Shown: one piece after another, positions 40,981 through 50,339 of the stretch | Layout of the letters: each line of letters starts with the position of its first letter | Position numbering within the stretch: position 1 is the first letter of the stretch | Assembly (NCBI RefSeq): GCF_023051105.1 | Contig: NZ_JALKIL010000001.1 | Location: 186,001 to 250,000 of the forward strand | Source of the DNA: Anaerobiospirillum sp. NML120449 | Lineage (GTDB): Bacteria; Pseudomonadota; Gammaproteobacteria; Enterobacterales; Succinivibrionaceae | DNA: 64,000 bases | Direction: 5' to 3' | Notes under the pieces: model-generated | Told to the model about the DNA's origin: nothing | The model's database searches: none | Seen by the model: only the letters and a program-made list of their open reading frames with translations | Translations under genes and position numbers: made by a program

Positions 40981-43194
40981 TCCGGCGGTGACAGCTACAT
41001 AAAGAAAAGGTCCCTGCTTCCGGTAAAAGGCGTGACGCTAAGGGGGTGCTTCATCCATGTGCGGTGATGAGCAGCGCGGTGAGGACATGCAGCCATGGAG
41101 ATGGCTGGCTTCATGTAATGTGTCTGGTCATCTGCTATGCCGTTTACCGCTTCCTCTTGATGGCGGCTCAGCTTGGGCGCATTGCACTGTGTCTGCTGCA
41201 AGGTGATGCACAACATCATTGCAGATTACTGGGAGGTAACGTCTGGCAGGGCTGCGTTTGATACATGGCATTTTGGCTGTCTAATATCGGAGCAACACTT
41301 GGTGACCAGTGATGGTCAGAAAGCCTTATATATGGGATATGGTTTATTACTAGGATCCTGATAATTTTTGCTCAAATGCACTTTTTGCTGCATTTATGGT
41401 GGTGTATTTTGGTGCTTTATATTGTCTGAAGGCTGATAGTAACGGGCTTTGAGAAAAATCTGTGTGCCAGATCAACTTTCTGCCAGTTTTTGATGTGCTT
41501 GTGATCTGGGATCCAAATTTATTTAAAGATATGAAAAAGCGTATCAGATTGCCCCGTAAAATCATGGCTTATCAATTACACTTTCTCTGCACCCGTACAC
41601 AGGAGTGCCATAAGGCACACGGACACAACCATGCTTTGATCCTGACCACATCAACTTGTCCGTCAGGAACGCTTAAGGAGTTCGCTCCATGGGATAGTTT
41701 GTAAAGCGTTTCTGTCTTTGTGAATGGGGGCCTGAGTGCTCAGTCCAGCTGAGCAATCTGTCCATGGACAGTTCTGACCCGCTGTCCAGAACAGTCTTGC
41801 CGGGGCATGCTTTGCTTAGTGCATGCTTCCGGCAGTATTAAAACAGGCATACATTCTGTTAATCCGACATAAGGACTGTTAAGACAAACATAAGGATTTA
41901 CTAAATTTGCTGCTGACATGAGCACACTCAGCATATCGCGGCTCTGACCGGCTCTGTTATGAGTATGTTTTCATGCCCTGAACATGATTAAGGCCCGAGC
42001 AGTGTCCATGCTGTGAACAGCTTTCTGTGTATCTGTGCCAAAGACACAATGCCAGAGAGGCATGTTGCTGTGCTGCAAAGTCGAGCCTTTATCCGCCGGT
42101 GCACAGGTCTGACCGCCTGACAGCATCAGTCGATAAGAGCTTTACTCTGCACCTGGCTCTAAGCCGTTAATGAATATCATCAGAGCTCATTGCCTGTACG
42201 CAGCGGCTGATATACCTGCATCCCAGGGAAAGCAGGCAACCAAATGTTTCATTGTGTTGTACTGGCCTCGATAGATAACACCGGGGCCAGATGCTTCAGA
42301 TTTAGTATTGACCGGGGGAATTGATACCGGTCAGTACTGTTCAGGGACTGCCGCGACCACTGGAGGCCCTGATCGTTGTTCCTGGCAAAGATGCAGAGGC
42401 ATGGTGTCATAGACGTTTCGGCGCAGGCACAGCCCCTCTTCTTGTCCAGGGGTGAGAAAAGCCGGCATCAAAATGCCATTCCTGATAACCGCTGCCTGAC
42501 CTGCAGATGCGTTATCTTGCTGCAAATCTCATCACTGCAGACATCTCTTCCATATCACGGTGTCTGGACTTTATTTCAGGAGCGCATCAGTCGTAGCATA
42601 CTGGCTGGCCGATTCTTTCTGCCAGAGCGCCAGCAGTATCCGCTTGTAAAGGCTTGAGTACTCATCTGACCGTGAGTCCTTGTCGACCTCTATATCCTTG
42701 TACCATGGCAGGCGTATTACCTTGTAGTGCGCCTGCTTTTCTTTTTGACAACCATCATCAATCCATCAATCCCACCACCAATCCATTCACACACAATCAA
42801 TCGACCTGTCTTCAGGTTGCACATAACCAGTACACAGCCTGTCATCAGCTCCGTCATCAGCCCTGTTCCTGCCAAAATCTGCTCTCAACTGTGCAGAGAC
42901 GCGGCATGCAGTCCAACTGCATGTGGATTCATGCCCTGCTGTAGCTTTGCAAGCTGCACGGCAGCATACATGGCAGAGCCTTATGAGCATGCCTTTGAAT
43001 ATTCAATACATATCGTTATGCAAAGTATATTATGGTAGCTTAGCTAAAGTTGAGTGACTGGCCAAGGTGAAAGTGTCAGTGACTATGCCAGCATCAGGTA
43101 CGGGCATACCATAATGTGCCATAACACGGATACAGAGAATAGAGGGCAGAGAAAGAATGGGGAGAATATGGCTGAAGTAATTGGAAATATACGG

Positions 43195-43335
43195 AACCGT
43201 GCCATGAAAGGATGGGAAGAGAAGTAATGGAAGAAAATGGAGGGAGGGATGGAATGGAAGCAAATGGAGGGAGGGATGGAATGGAAGCAAATGGATGAAA
43301 TGGAAGAAAAGGGAGGGATGGATTGGAATGGAAGA
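43195..43335. repeat. Purine-rich tandem repeat, ~27 bp core
   Basis: AAATGGAGGGAGGGATGGAA followed by TGGAAGC is duplicated at 43235 and 43262. GGAA-rich variants lie on both sides. Confidence 0.75.
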
Positions 43336-43491
43336 AAAGAGCTGCTTATGAGTTTAACAGCTTTGAAGGGCCGTTAAGGAGCGCAGGTTGCGTCATGTGC
43401 ATGCTAAAATATTTTATAAATTATTAACAGGTACATGAAGCGGCATTGTATAAGGGGCTAAGACTGCTGATGTACAGCCTGAGCGCTTTTG

Positions 43492-44010
43492 TTATGAGTT
43501 CTTGTTGATGCCATCATGGATTTTTTTCAGCAGATTGTTTGCTGCCTGCAGCTCACGGGGGGTCTTTTGAAGCTTCTTAAGATCCTTAAGCTTTCCTCCA
43601 TCTCTTTAAGAGCTTTACGAGTTTCCCTGTTTCCCTGTTTTCCTCAGCCAGCTTATCGCGCCTGTCAACAGCACGCTGCTCGGCTTTCTATGCCTTGTTT
43701 AACTGCTTTAACTGGTTGGCATGAAAGGTGTCAGGAACAATGCTGGCGTTCTTTTTGAACCAGCTGGCAATATTCTTTAAGGTCTCAACATCACAATCTA
43801 ACTTGCGGCAACAGGCGGCTGTCAGCTCAGAATCAAATCCAAAAAACTCGCATGTATTGGCTACCACCATTGCTTCCTCAAGTGTTTTAAATCCGGATGG
43901 ATAATCAGGCATGCACTTATGCATTGCACCCAGACATAATGCAGTCGGGCAGTCTGTTCAAAACTGGGATCGGCTGAAATGAGCTTACGCTCAGTGAGGA
44001 GATTAGGATA
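43492..44010 (-). pseudogene. Decayed protein-coding gene next to tRNA-Thr
   Basis: On the minus strand protein-like segments appear in successive frames. The first is LLTERKLISADPSFEQTARL..YVWVQ. A shift near 43925 leads to MHKCMPDYPSGFKTLEEAMV...FHANQLKQLNKA, followed by an in-frame TAG near 43688. The frame then continues as KAEQRAVDRRDKLAEENRET. After further shifts it ends GKLKDLKKLQKTPRELQAAN...DGINKNS and a stop at 43492. A short TTCCCTG duplication at the shift site may be one of the lesions. The lysine-rich helical end and the position beside an integration site suggest a remnant of an earlier mobile element, but the family is not recognised. Confidence 0.55.
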
Positions 44011-44285
44011 ATGAGGCTGGAGAGTGAGGAGCAATTAACTGGATGAGACAGCCGTAGAAGAGAAGAGATTGATGGTTGGCCATTACATTGCCTTAACTAC
44101 AATGAAGGCAACATTCTGTTTACAGGGGTGGCAGATTTAATGATGAGCTGTGAAGGAAGATATTGATTTTCCTTGAAATATTACAGCCTGAATATGGGGC
44201 AAAATTTAGAGCAGATCTGATTTATACGGCATTTGGGACAGTCCTGGGTATTAGTTAACCTGGCAACCCTGGGAGGCACAAGCAT

Positions 44286-44313
44286 TTACCCATGATCTTA
44301 AATTTGCTAGAAT
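44286..44313 (+). promoter_or_regulatory. tRNA-Thr promoter
   Basis: TTACCC (44286-44291) and TAGAAT (44308-44313) are 16 bp apart and followed by the GC-rich discriminator AGCGCCG, as in stringently controlled tRNA promoters. Confidence 0.6.
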
Positions 44314-44363
44314 AGCGCCGTTTCCATCATGCGCCCAGGAAACATCTCATTTCAAATTACGTT

Positions 44364-44439
44364 GCTGGATTAGCTCAGTCGGTAGAGCAGTTGATTCGTA
44401 ATCAAAAGGTCGCAAGTTCGATTCTTGTATCCAGCACCA
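44364..44439 (+). tRNA. tRNA-Thr (anticodon CGU)
   Basis: This is a complete 76-nt cloverleaf with encoded CCA. The acceptor stem is GCTGGAT/ATCCAGC, the D arm GCTC..GAGC, the anticodon loop TTCGTAA and the T arm GCAAG-TTCGATT-CTTGT. The anticodon is CGT. The G27-A43 mismatch is shared with E. coli thrW. Its 3' end is the left boundary of the conjugative element. Confidence 0.95.
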
Positions 44440-44758
44440 ATTCAGGGCAGAGGGTGAAAATCGAACCTGTCAGTGCGATTCTTCACGCAGTGACGGGATC
44501 TATTCACGTATCTTTGAGTCTGGATCAGACAGCGCCTTTGCAGGGAAGTTTGACCCGGAAAAAGATAATGGCCTCTTTGCCTTTGGCCGTCTCTACAGAG
44601 AGCAGTACTTAAGCAAAGCCTCGCCTGCTGAAAAGGTAGTACTTGCTGGTATTACCAATCTCTGCGAAAGCCCTTGGGCTCAGCAGCATAACGGTCAGAT
44701 CAACCTGCAGAACTGGCTCATCTCACGTCGTCTTGACTCATTAATCACTCCACGCAAT
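44402..44758 (+). other. Startless upstream part of the winged-helix gene's reading frame
   Basis: From the TAA inside the tRNA anticodon region (44399) to the GTG at 44759 the frame of the following gene stays open. From about 44490 it encodes natural-looking protein (SRIFESGSDSAFAGKFDPEK, GLFAFGRLYREQYLSKASPA). It has no ATG, GTG or TTG. The first codons come from the tRNA 3' end, so the true 5' end of the gene is missing at this junction. Confidence 0.6.
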
Positions 44759-46981
44759 GTGGGACGTCACATCCATGCCCTGAAAGAGCAGGAACTCATC
44801 AATATTGAGTTGCGAGATGGTAAGCGCTGGATCAGCGTTAATGCCAATACCAGCAGCAGCTTCATTCCTTTTATCTTCCTTGATAACAACACTATGACTT
44901 ATTCAGAGGCCCTTTTTCTGTCAGGGCTTCTGAACACCTCATGCACCTTTGCCAGGGCTGGTGTTGACTTCGTCCTTCCTAATAACTCAGTCAGAGCCCA
45001 CTGCGAAAACCTCATTTCTCAAAAGGTATTCTCCCAGGGCAAAATTCACCGCATCATAGACAGCCTTGAGCACAAAGGGCTTATTCTACCTGCTGGTGCT
45101 GCTGGTGGTGGCGTTGCCATATCACCTGACATTACTCAGCCTTATGCAAGGCTTTTAAAAGTCAGGGAGTCTCAGAAGGCTTCTGACATTCTTAACACCA
45201 GGGCTGTTGCCGAGGTTGTTAAGTATGTCGACACTCCTCTCACCAGAATCATGCGTGCCCAGAAGCTCGATGCAATCCCAGGGTATATCCACAATCCAGT
45301 TGACGTCATCGACACCATCGAGGGGATCACCTTTATTGATAAGGATGACCTTAACCAAGACATTCCTTTTTACGAAGAGTCACTGGCTCAGAGCAACACC
45401 CTTTTGAACAACGAGCACTTTACTCCTGCATGCGGAGGAGCAGAGTACAACGCCTCGCGCAAACTATCTGAAGTAAAGCGCAATGAGTTCTACAGCATGT
45501 CTCAAGAGCAGCAGTGGCAGGTAACTCTCACTGACGCATTCAACAGCACAGAGCTCGCCTGTGAAAGCAGTACTGCATTCAAACTCTCCTCAAACCAGCT
45601 CAGGACCATTTTAATTGATGGTATCGCTGGACAGGATGACAGAGATAACCTTGAATCACGCTTGAAGACAGCTGTCAGAGCAAGCCATAACAACAACTTA
45701 CAGAAGGTAAGAGCCTTACAGTCCTCAAGCCCTAATACCATGAGAGAGATGGTCAATGCCATAAAGATCTATGAGCATCGTTATGGCGACCGTGAGCTCG
45801 CTGCTGTTATTAAGGAGCTGCAGGCTCTGACAGATCCGGGCAACACAAATGCGCACACCCCATCTTCAAACGCGCACACTTCTGCGCACACCAGCGGTCA
45901 AGGTGCGGACTCTATTTTATCAAATGCGCACACTAATTTTTCAAATGCGCACACTTTGTCTCCAAACGCGCACACCCTGGCTCCAAACGCGCACACATAT
46001 AAGAACGATATAAAGAACGACTCTAAGAACGCATATACCAACGACAATAAAAACGAGCTAAGTAACGACGCTGTGCCCGGCGCCGGTGGCGCGGACCACA
46101 GCGCCGCCCCAGTATCTGGCCTTGGGCAGGCGCTCTCTGAGCTGCAGGAACTTGATTCCATCCAGACAACTCCTCAAGACACACCTCTGTTTGGTGTGGA
46201 CGAGGCTTTCATCTGGGCAGACAACTGTCAGGCTGCGTTGAACAATCGTCCTGATGAAGTCACTGTTTCCAACGACTATTTAGGCGAGGTGAACGGGTAC
46301 GTAATCTCTTTCGGTGAGTACATTGCACGAAGGATGACCCTCATAACCAGACATGAAAAGATCCAGGCAGAGATGGACAGCCTGGAGCAGACTCCTGCAA
46401 CTTATGCCAGAGACAGGGGAATTGAGCTTATTAAGGAAATCCAGGTACTTCGTGACTTATGTCCTGAAGTTGGACCATGGCAAGCCCCTTTCGACATTCC
46501 TGGTTATGGCAGAGGCACCGCTATAACGGTTCAGGAGTACAAAGACACTGTCTTAACCAGTCCGAAGACTTTCTGCACATCAGAATCAGTAACAGCTGGC
46601 GGAGAGAGGTCAGTAAACCTGCAGCAGGCGAATGAACATGCCATTGCCAATGACACAACTGAATCGATGGTTAATCCATTGCCTGCCAATCAGTCCTCAG
46701 TAACAGTTGCTGACACTGAGACAGAAGCTGTTGAACAGCCGTCAATCAATAAAGTCAACTCATTACTCTCCAAACTTGACGGGTTTTACCAGGCTGCACT
46801 TGAGCATGAACAGGGCTACCGTGATGACCACGAAACCTGCACTGACATGCATGCGGAGGAAGATGATGTTGGTCATGGACGGGTAACTTCTCCTGATGAA
46901 TGTGAGTCGATGACCGGCATGGACTTTGTCAGCATCATGACCGGGTTACAGGCATCATCCCACAACAACAGCAAGGACTAG
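44759..46981 (+). CDS. Large winged-helix protein, probable element replication initiator (5' end lost at the junction)
   Basis: There are 740 codons from the first possible start, GTG 44759. The open frame and protein character begin about 100 codons earlier, so this is probably a truncated gene. N-terminal segments look like paired winged-helix DNA-binding units: LISRRLDSLITPRNVGRHIH, HALKEQELI, and SVRAHCENLISQ..FSQGKIHRIIDSLEHKGLI. The middle carries NAHT heptapeptide repeats then KND tetrapeptide repeats, mirrored in the DNA as 21-bp and 12-bp arrays. The C-terminal third is acidic and helical. It heads a run with TOPRIM, parA and parB genes, as a replication initiator would. No enzyme motif is seen. 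The Rep assignment is inference from architecture and context; a large regulatory DNA-binding protein is the alternative. Confidence 0.6.
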   Translation: MGRHIHALKEQELINIELRDGKRWISVNANTSSSFIPFIFLDNNTMTYSEALFLSGLLNTSCTFARAGVDFVLPNNSVRAHCENLISQKVFSQGKIHRIIDSLEHKGLILPAGAAGGGVAISPDITQPYARLLKVRESQKASDILNTRAVAEVVKYVDTPLTRIMRAQKLDAIPGYIHNPVDVIDTIEGITFIDKDDLNQDIPFYEESLAQSNTLLNNEHFTPACGGAEYNASRKLSEVKRNEFYSMSQEQQWQVTLTDAFNSTELACESSTAFKLSSNQLRTILIDGIAGQDDRDNLESRLKTAVRASHNNNLQKVRALQSSSPNTMREMVNAIKIYEHRYGDRELAAVIKELQALTDPGNTNAHTPSSNAHTSAHTSGQGADSILSNAHTNFSNAHTLSPNAHTLAPNAHTYKNDIKNDSKNAYTNDNKNELSNDAVPGAGGADHSAAPVSGLGQALSELQELDSIQTTPQDTPLFGVDEAFIWADNCQAALNNRPDEVTVSNDYLGEVNGYVISFGEYIARRMTLITRHEKIQAEMDSLEQTPATYARDRGIELIKEIQVLRDLCPEVGPWQAPFDIPGYGRGTAITVQEYKDTVLTSPKTFCTSESVTAGGERSVNLQQANEHAIANDTTESMVNPLPANQSSVTVADTETEAVEQPSINKVNSLLSKLDGFYQAALEHEQGYRDDHETCTDMHAEEDDVGHGRVTSPDECESMTGMDFVSIMTGLQASSHNNSKD
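45851..45996. repeat. Iteron-like array, GCGCACAC core, 21-bp spacing
   Basis: CAAAYGCGCACAC cores start (at GCGCACAC) at 45851, 45872, 45926, 45947, 45968 and 45989, with a partial copy at 45884. The last four are spaced exactly 21 bp, two helical turns. They encode NAHT in frame. Confidence 0.8.
46004..46068. repeat. A-rich 12-bp array, AACGA core
   Basis: AACGA/C cores start at 46004, 46016, 46028, 46040, 46052 and 46064, exactly 12 bp apart, separated by A/T-rich heptamers. It lies 8 bp after the GCGCACAC array. Confidence 0.8.
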
Positions 46982-47066
46982 CATTTAATCCGGCGTGGCA
47001 GCAGAGCAGCGGGATTAAAACTTCTTCCCGCAGGCATGAATCTGCATATGCTGGAAAGGAGTACAA

Positions 47067-48101
47067 ATGACTAAACTCACACAATCTCAGATTGATATGG
47101 CTAACTCAACTGATCCAAGAAGGCTGATAGAAAGTCTGGGATATGTATGCAAAGGTAAGGAGCATGCTTTCAACGTTTACAGCTCCTCAAGTTCCAAAAG
47201 TGAGCTTTATAGAGTAGACCGGAATAGAAACACTGGTCGATACGTGTTCTGTGACAAACATGCCAGCCGAGGCGGTGACATTATCAAGCTGATTATGGAA
47301 CTTTCAAACATGAAGTTCCCTGAAGTAATTAAGGCTCTTTGTCCTGATGCCATAACTGATAAGTCGGCGCTGTCTGAGTTTGTCAGTAAAAGAGCAGCTG
47401 AATCTGCTGTTCCGAAACCAGCATTGTATCCACGTATTCCTATGACAAGGGAGCAAGACAAGGTAGATGGGAGAAAGTACCTTACTGATATACGTGGGAT
47501 AAGCGGCAAAACGCTTCAGATAGCTGAGCAGCAGGGATTTGTCAGATATATAAAAGGCGCGGTCTTATTTTGTGGCTTTGATGAGAGTGGGAAAGTCAGA
47601 AATGTAGCCAAAAGAGGGTACTTAAATACAGACATGAACCCTAAAACAAACTTCGCTAACAGCGACAAACAATTCGCAGGGCTGATAAAAGGAGACCCGA
47701 AGAGCGTATGGGTTGTTGAAGGCGGGGTTGATGCTCTGGCGTTAATTGATATGGCTTACATGCAGGGACATCCACAGCATCCAACCATCATCATATCCAA
47801 TGGAGCAGGCGAGAAGAAATGGATTGATACGCCACACCTGTCCAGCATTATCAGGTCTGCTGAAAAGGTGACCATCGTATATGACAACGAAAAAGATGCC
47901 CAGGTGGAGGCCGGTACCAACCGGGCACACCAGGGTCAAAAGGAAAAGATAGAAGCTCTGATTCAAAGAGAAGTCAATACTTACAGACCGCCTGCCAAAT
48001 ATGGCAAGGACTTGGCGGATATGAATTTATGTAAAAAGAGAGGTATGGCTGTATCACAAACACCGCAGCCAACCAGGACCTGCAGCTTAGAACGTAGTTA
48101 A
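47067..48101 (+). CDS. TOPRIM-domain primase-like protein (DUF3991/TOPRIM type)
   Basis: The product has 344 residues. The N-terminal ~95 residues resemble the DNA-binding part of mobile-element primases (GRYVFCDKHASRGGDIIKLIM), but only Cys62/His65 plus Cys28 are visible, not a full four-ligand zinc site. Residues ~210-300 form a TOPRIM fold: VWVVEGGVDALALID with acidic Glu218, and VTIVYDNEKDAQ with Asp273 and Asp277 for metal. Such proteins serve plasmid or ICE replication or primer delivery during conjugation (family knowledge). GGAAAGGAG precedes the ATG. It is 85 bp after the winged-helix gene and 10 bp before parA, so it is probably cotranscribed with them. A TTTAATCC..GGGATTAAA inverted repeat at 46984-47021 lies in the gap. 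Confidence 0.75.
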   Translation: MTKLTQSQIDMANSTDPRRLIESLGYVCKGKEHAFNVYSSSSSKSELYRVDRNRNTGRYVFCDKHASRGGDIIKLIMELSNMKFPEVIKALCPDAITDKSALSEFVSKRAAESAVPKPALYPRIPMTREQDKVDGRKYLTDIRGISGKTLQIAEQQGFVRYIKGAVLFCGFDESGKVRNVAKRGYLNTDMNPKTNFANSDKQFAGLIKGDPKSVWVVEGGVDALALIDMAYMQGHPQHPTIIISNGAGEKKWIDTPHLSSIIRSAEKVTIVYDNEKDAQVEAGTNRAHQGQKEKIEALIQREVNTYRPPAKYGKDLADMNLCKKRGMAVSQTPQPTRTCSLERS

Positions 48102-48111
48102 AGGAGTTTTT

Positions 48112-49164
48112 ATGGTAGCTAAGGTACTTACCATCAGTAATGAAAAAGGCGGAGTAGGCAAGTCATTTCTTGCTGTGCAGACTGCCTTTTATGCCGCATA
48201 TCAGTGCGGGTGCAAGACCCTCTTCATTGATCTTGACAGTCAGGCTAACGCCAGCAGAGTGTTGATCAAAAACGAGATGGTTACTTTGTCCAACATCAAG
48301 CCAGCTGATCTCTTCTTAACAGGTGAGGAGCGAGACATCAATCCAGAGGCAGAGATCGGTGGCGAAGAAAACAGCAATCTTCAGCTTATCTCAGCAATTA
48401 ACTCAAAAGAAGAGCTAATCAGTCTTCAAGAGAATCAGGAAAGTGAGCTGATACAGATGTACTCTAACTTCGTTGAAGCAATAGGTGTCCTGAAGAGTCA
48501 GTTTGATCTTATTGTGATTGACAGTAACCCTAATGCGGATATCAGGAGCAACAGTGCTGTTGGCGTTGCTGACATCATCATCTCTCCAATCCAGCTCTAC
48601 ACAGAGTCGATCCAGGGTCTGGAAGGAATAGTAAATCGAGTCGGGCAGCTTAATAACACTGCGAGAGTTTATTTCATTCCAAACATGGTTGACCACTCGG
48701 AACTCCAGGTTCGGACTGCGGAGAAGCTGGTTGCAATGAACAAAGACATGCTACTGCCAATCCATGAGATAAGCGTAACCAGAAATGATGACCAGATTGT
48801 TATAGAGGAGTGTGAACTGCATTACGGCGTCATTAAAAGACGCAACTGTTTTGCAGTGGCTCAGGATATAGGCAAAGGAGTATGGATAGTAAATAACAAT
48901 AAAAGTGGTTGGAGAGAAATCAGAAGGGTGTTGTTCACCATCATGGAGGCGATTGACGTTGACAAAGAGTTCTCTGCTGCAGATGAAGTTGTATTTTCAC
49001 TTGAGAAGCTTAAGCAAGCACATCCAGATAAATGGAAGCGCCTGCTGAGACACCTTTGGATGTGTGGACATACTTTCGGCTTCACACTGCCTGGCTTGAG
49101 CCAGGGCGATGTACAAAACCTCATTGGCCTTAAAGAAACATCACCTATTTCATTAGTTAGCTAA
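48112..49164 (+). CDS. parA: ParA-family partition ATPase
   Basis: A P-loop ATPase that positions the element on the nucleoid together with ParB. The product has 350 residues. The deviant Walker A motif EKGGVGKS is at residues 11-18 (signature Lys12, catalytic Lys17). Walker A' FIDLDSQANASR follows, and the Walker B region LIVIDSNPNADIRSN comes after a ~100-residue insert. The C-terminal ~90 residues are longer than in minimal ParA. AAGGAG lies before the ATG. Its stop is 9 bp before parB, a classic parAB pair. Confidence 0.92.
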   Translation: MVAKVLTISNEKGGVGKSFLAVQTAFYAAYQCGCKTLFIDLDSQANASRVLIKNEMVTLSNIKPADLFLTGEERDINPEAEIGGEENSNLQLISAINSKEELISLQENQESELIQMYSNFVEAIGVLKSQFDLIVIDSNPNADIRSNSAVGVADIIISPIQLYTESIQGLEGIVNRVGQLNNTARVYFIPNMVDHSELQVRTAEKLVAMNKDMLLPIHEISVTRNDDQIVIEECELHYGVIKRRNCFAVAQDIGKGVWIVNNNKSGWREIRRVLFTIMEAIDVDKEFSAADEVVFSLEKLKQAHPDKWKRLLRHLWMCGHTFGFTLPGLSQGDVQNLIGLKETSPISLVS

Positions 49165-49173
49165 GGAGTACCC

Positions 49174-50292
49174 ATGGATTTATCAAAGTTGAATCTGGAC
49201 AGAAAGGAAGTAGTAGAGCAAATAGAACTGTCCAAAATCATCAGAGACAGCAAACAGCCTCGTAAGGATTTTAACGAGGACAAAATGCAGGAGCTTGCTC
49301 GTGATATTGAAGCAAATGGCCTTTTGCAGCCTATTATTGTGCGAAAAGACAGCCTTCAGTACGTAATTATTGCAGGTGAAAGACGCTATCGGGCTTTCCA
49401 GCTTCTGGGCAAAGAGAAAATCCCGGCCATCGTCAGGAAAGTAGAAGACGACAGCAAAATCGGCTATCTGCAGATGAGTGAAAACATCAAGCGTGACGAA
49501 CTTAAGTACTATGAAATTGCTGACTTCATAACCTCCCGTATTGAGCTGGGTGAAAAGAAGGGTGAGATAGCAGAGAAGCTTGGCATGAAAGCTCAACGTA
49601 TCTCTGACTACCTTACCTGGTCAGAAGCCCCTGATTGGCTCAGGTCTTACAAGGAAAACTTCAAGACAATCCGCACATTTTCCGAGTTCGCTAAAGAGGC
49701 TGAAAAAAACGGCGAGGCACTCAAAGAGTTCATGGCCTTGCAGGCTGGTTTTAATGATGACAGTGCCGAGCTATTTACCAGTAGCACATTAAAGGCATTC
49801 AGAGAGAAGCTGTCATCTGGCGGCAGCGAAACCCCATATGAAAACAGCTCAAACGAGCATACGGCAGAGGCCGATGCAGAGCCAGCGGGGGAAAACTCTG
49901 GTTATGACAGCAGCTGGTACAGTGAAGAAGGAGTGGGGATGGGACATGACCCTCAGGAGGCAAGCGAGGGAGAAGACTCCTCCAGAGATGATGTTGATGA
50001 CTATGAAGATGCATTTTCAAACAACGAAAGCAACTCTTCCCCGTCAGCCAGCTCTGATGACGGTGAGGGGCCAGACCTGGAACGCGAAGCCGATGAAATT
50101 CTGAGTAACGATGATGCAAAGACTCGATATCGCAAGCCACTCATCCTTGGTACTATTGATGGTAGAAATGTCGAGTTCCTCTACAAGGTAGTGATGCCAG
50201 ACGGCTTTATCATGGTTAAGTTTGAGGACTCAGGCGAGGAAGAAGAGCGCCTTGCAGAGGAGATAAAGATAAATAGAGTAATAGAGGGGTAG
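49174..50292 (+). CDS. parB: ParB-family partition protein
   Basis: A CTP-switch DNA-clamp protein of 372 residues that binds the centromere parS. The N-terminal ParB/Spo0J domain has QPRKDFNEDKMQELARDI, GLLQPIIVR and the CTP-binding motif GERRYRA. The helix-turn-helix segment is EKKGEIAEKLGMKAQRISDY at about 128-147. Residues ~220-310 are a Glu/Asp/Ser-rich disordered spacer, and a short C-terminal basic/acidic domain may dimerise. GGAGTACCC precedes the ATG. A 22-bp perfect palindrome 8 bp after the stop is a candidate parS. Confidence 0.92.
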   Translation: MDLSKLNLDRKEVVEQIELSKIIRDSKQPRKDFNEDKMQELARDIEANGLLQPIIVRKDSLQYVIIAGERRYRAFQLLGKEKIPAIVRKVEDDSKIGYLQMSENIKRDELKYYEIADFITSRIELGEKKGEIAEKLGMKAQRISDYLTWSEAPDWLRSYKENFKTIRTFSEFAKEAEKNGEALKEFMALQAGFNDDSAELFTSSTLKAFREKLSSGGSETPYENSSNEHTAEADAEPAGENSGYDSSWYSEEGVGMGHDPQEASEGEDSSRDDVDDYEDAFSNNESNSSPSASSDDGEGPDLEREADEILSNDDAKTRYRKPLILGTIDGRNVEFLYKVVMPDGFIMVKFEDSGEEEERLAEEIKINRVIEG

Positions 50293-50299
50293 CAAAGAG

Positions 50300-50323
50300 A
50301 AATTTCCCAATTGGGAAATTTTT
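50300..50323. promoter_or_regulatory. 22-bp perfect palindrome after parB: candidate parS or terminator
   Basis: The palindrome spans 50300-50321, centred between 50310 and 50311, with core TTTCCCAATTGGGAAA. It is followed by TT. Position next to parB suggests a centromere. The A-then-T flanks also allow a bidirectional terminator. Confidence 0.5.
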
Positions 50324-50339
50324 AGGCTAGGGCAGGATA

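Larger units (their letters stand above)
37640..43491. other. 5.9-kb non-coding region between fucO and the decayed gene near tRNA-Thr
   Basis: No large gene is recognised. It contains a possible 44-residue ORF ending in a terminator (38602-38760), AAGCAAGT-type and 42-bp tandem repeats, purine-rich repeats near 43195, and a 71-codon minus-strand frame at 41350-41565 of uncertain status. Confidence 0.5.

Noticed and set aside
41350-41565. 71-codon minus-strand frame in an AT-rich patch
   Set aside because: The composition is protein-like, but there is no ribosome site, no neighbour and no recognised family. It is not supportable beyond a possible remnant.
44391-44612. Open frame starting inside tRNA-Thr
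   Set aside because: It is in a different frame from the clearly coding one that continues into the winged-helix gene.
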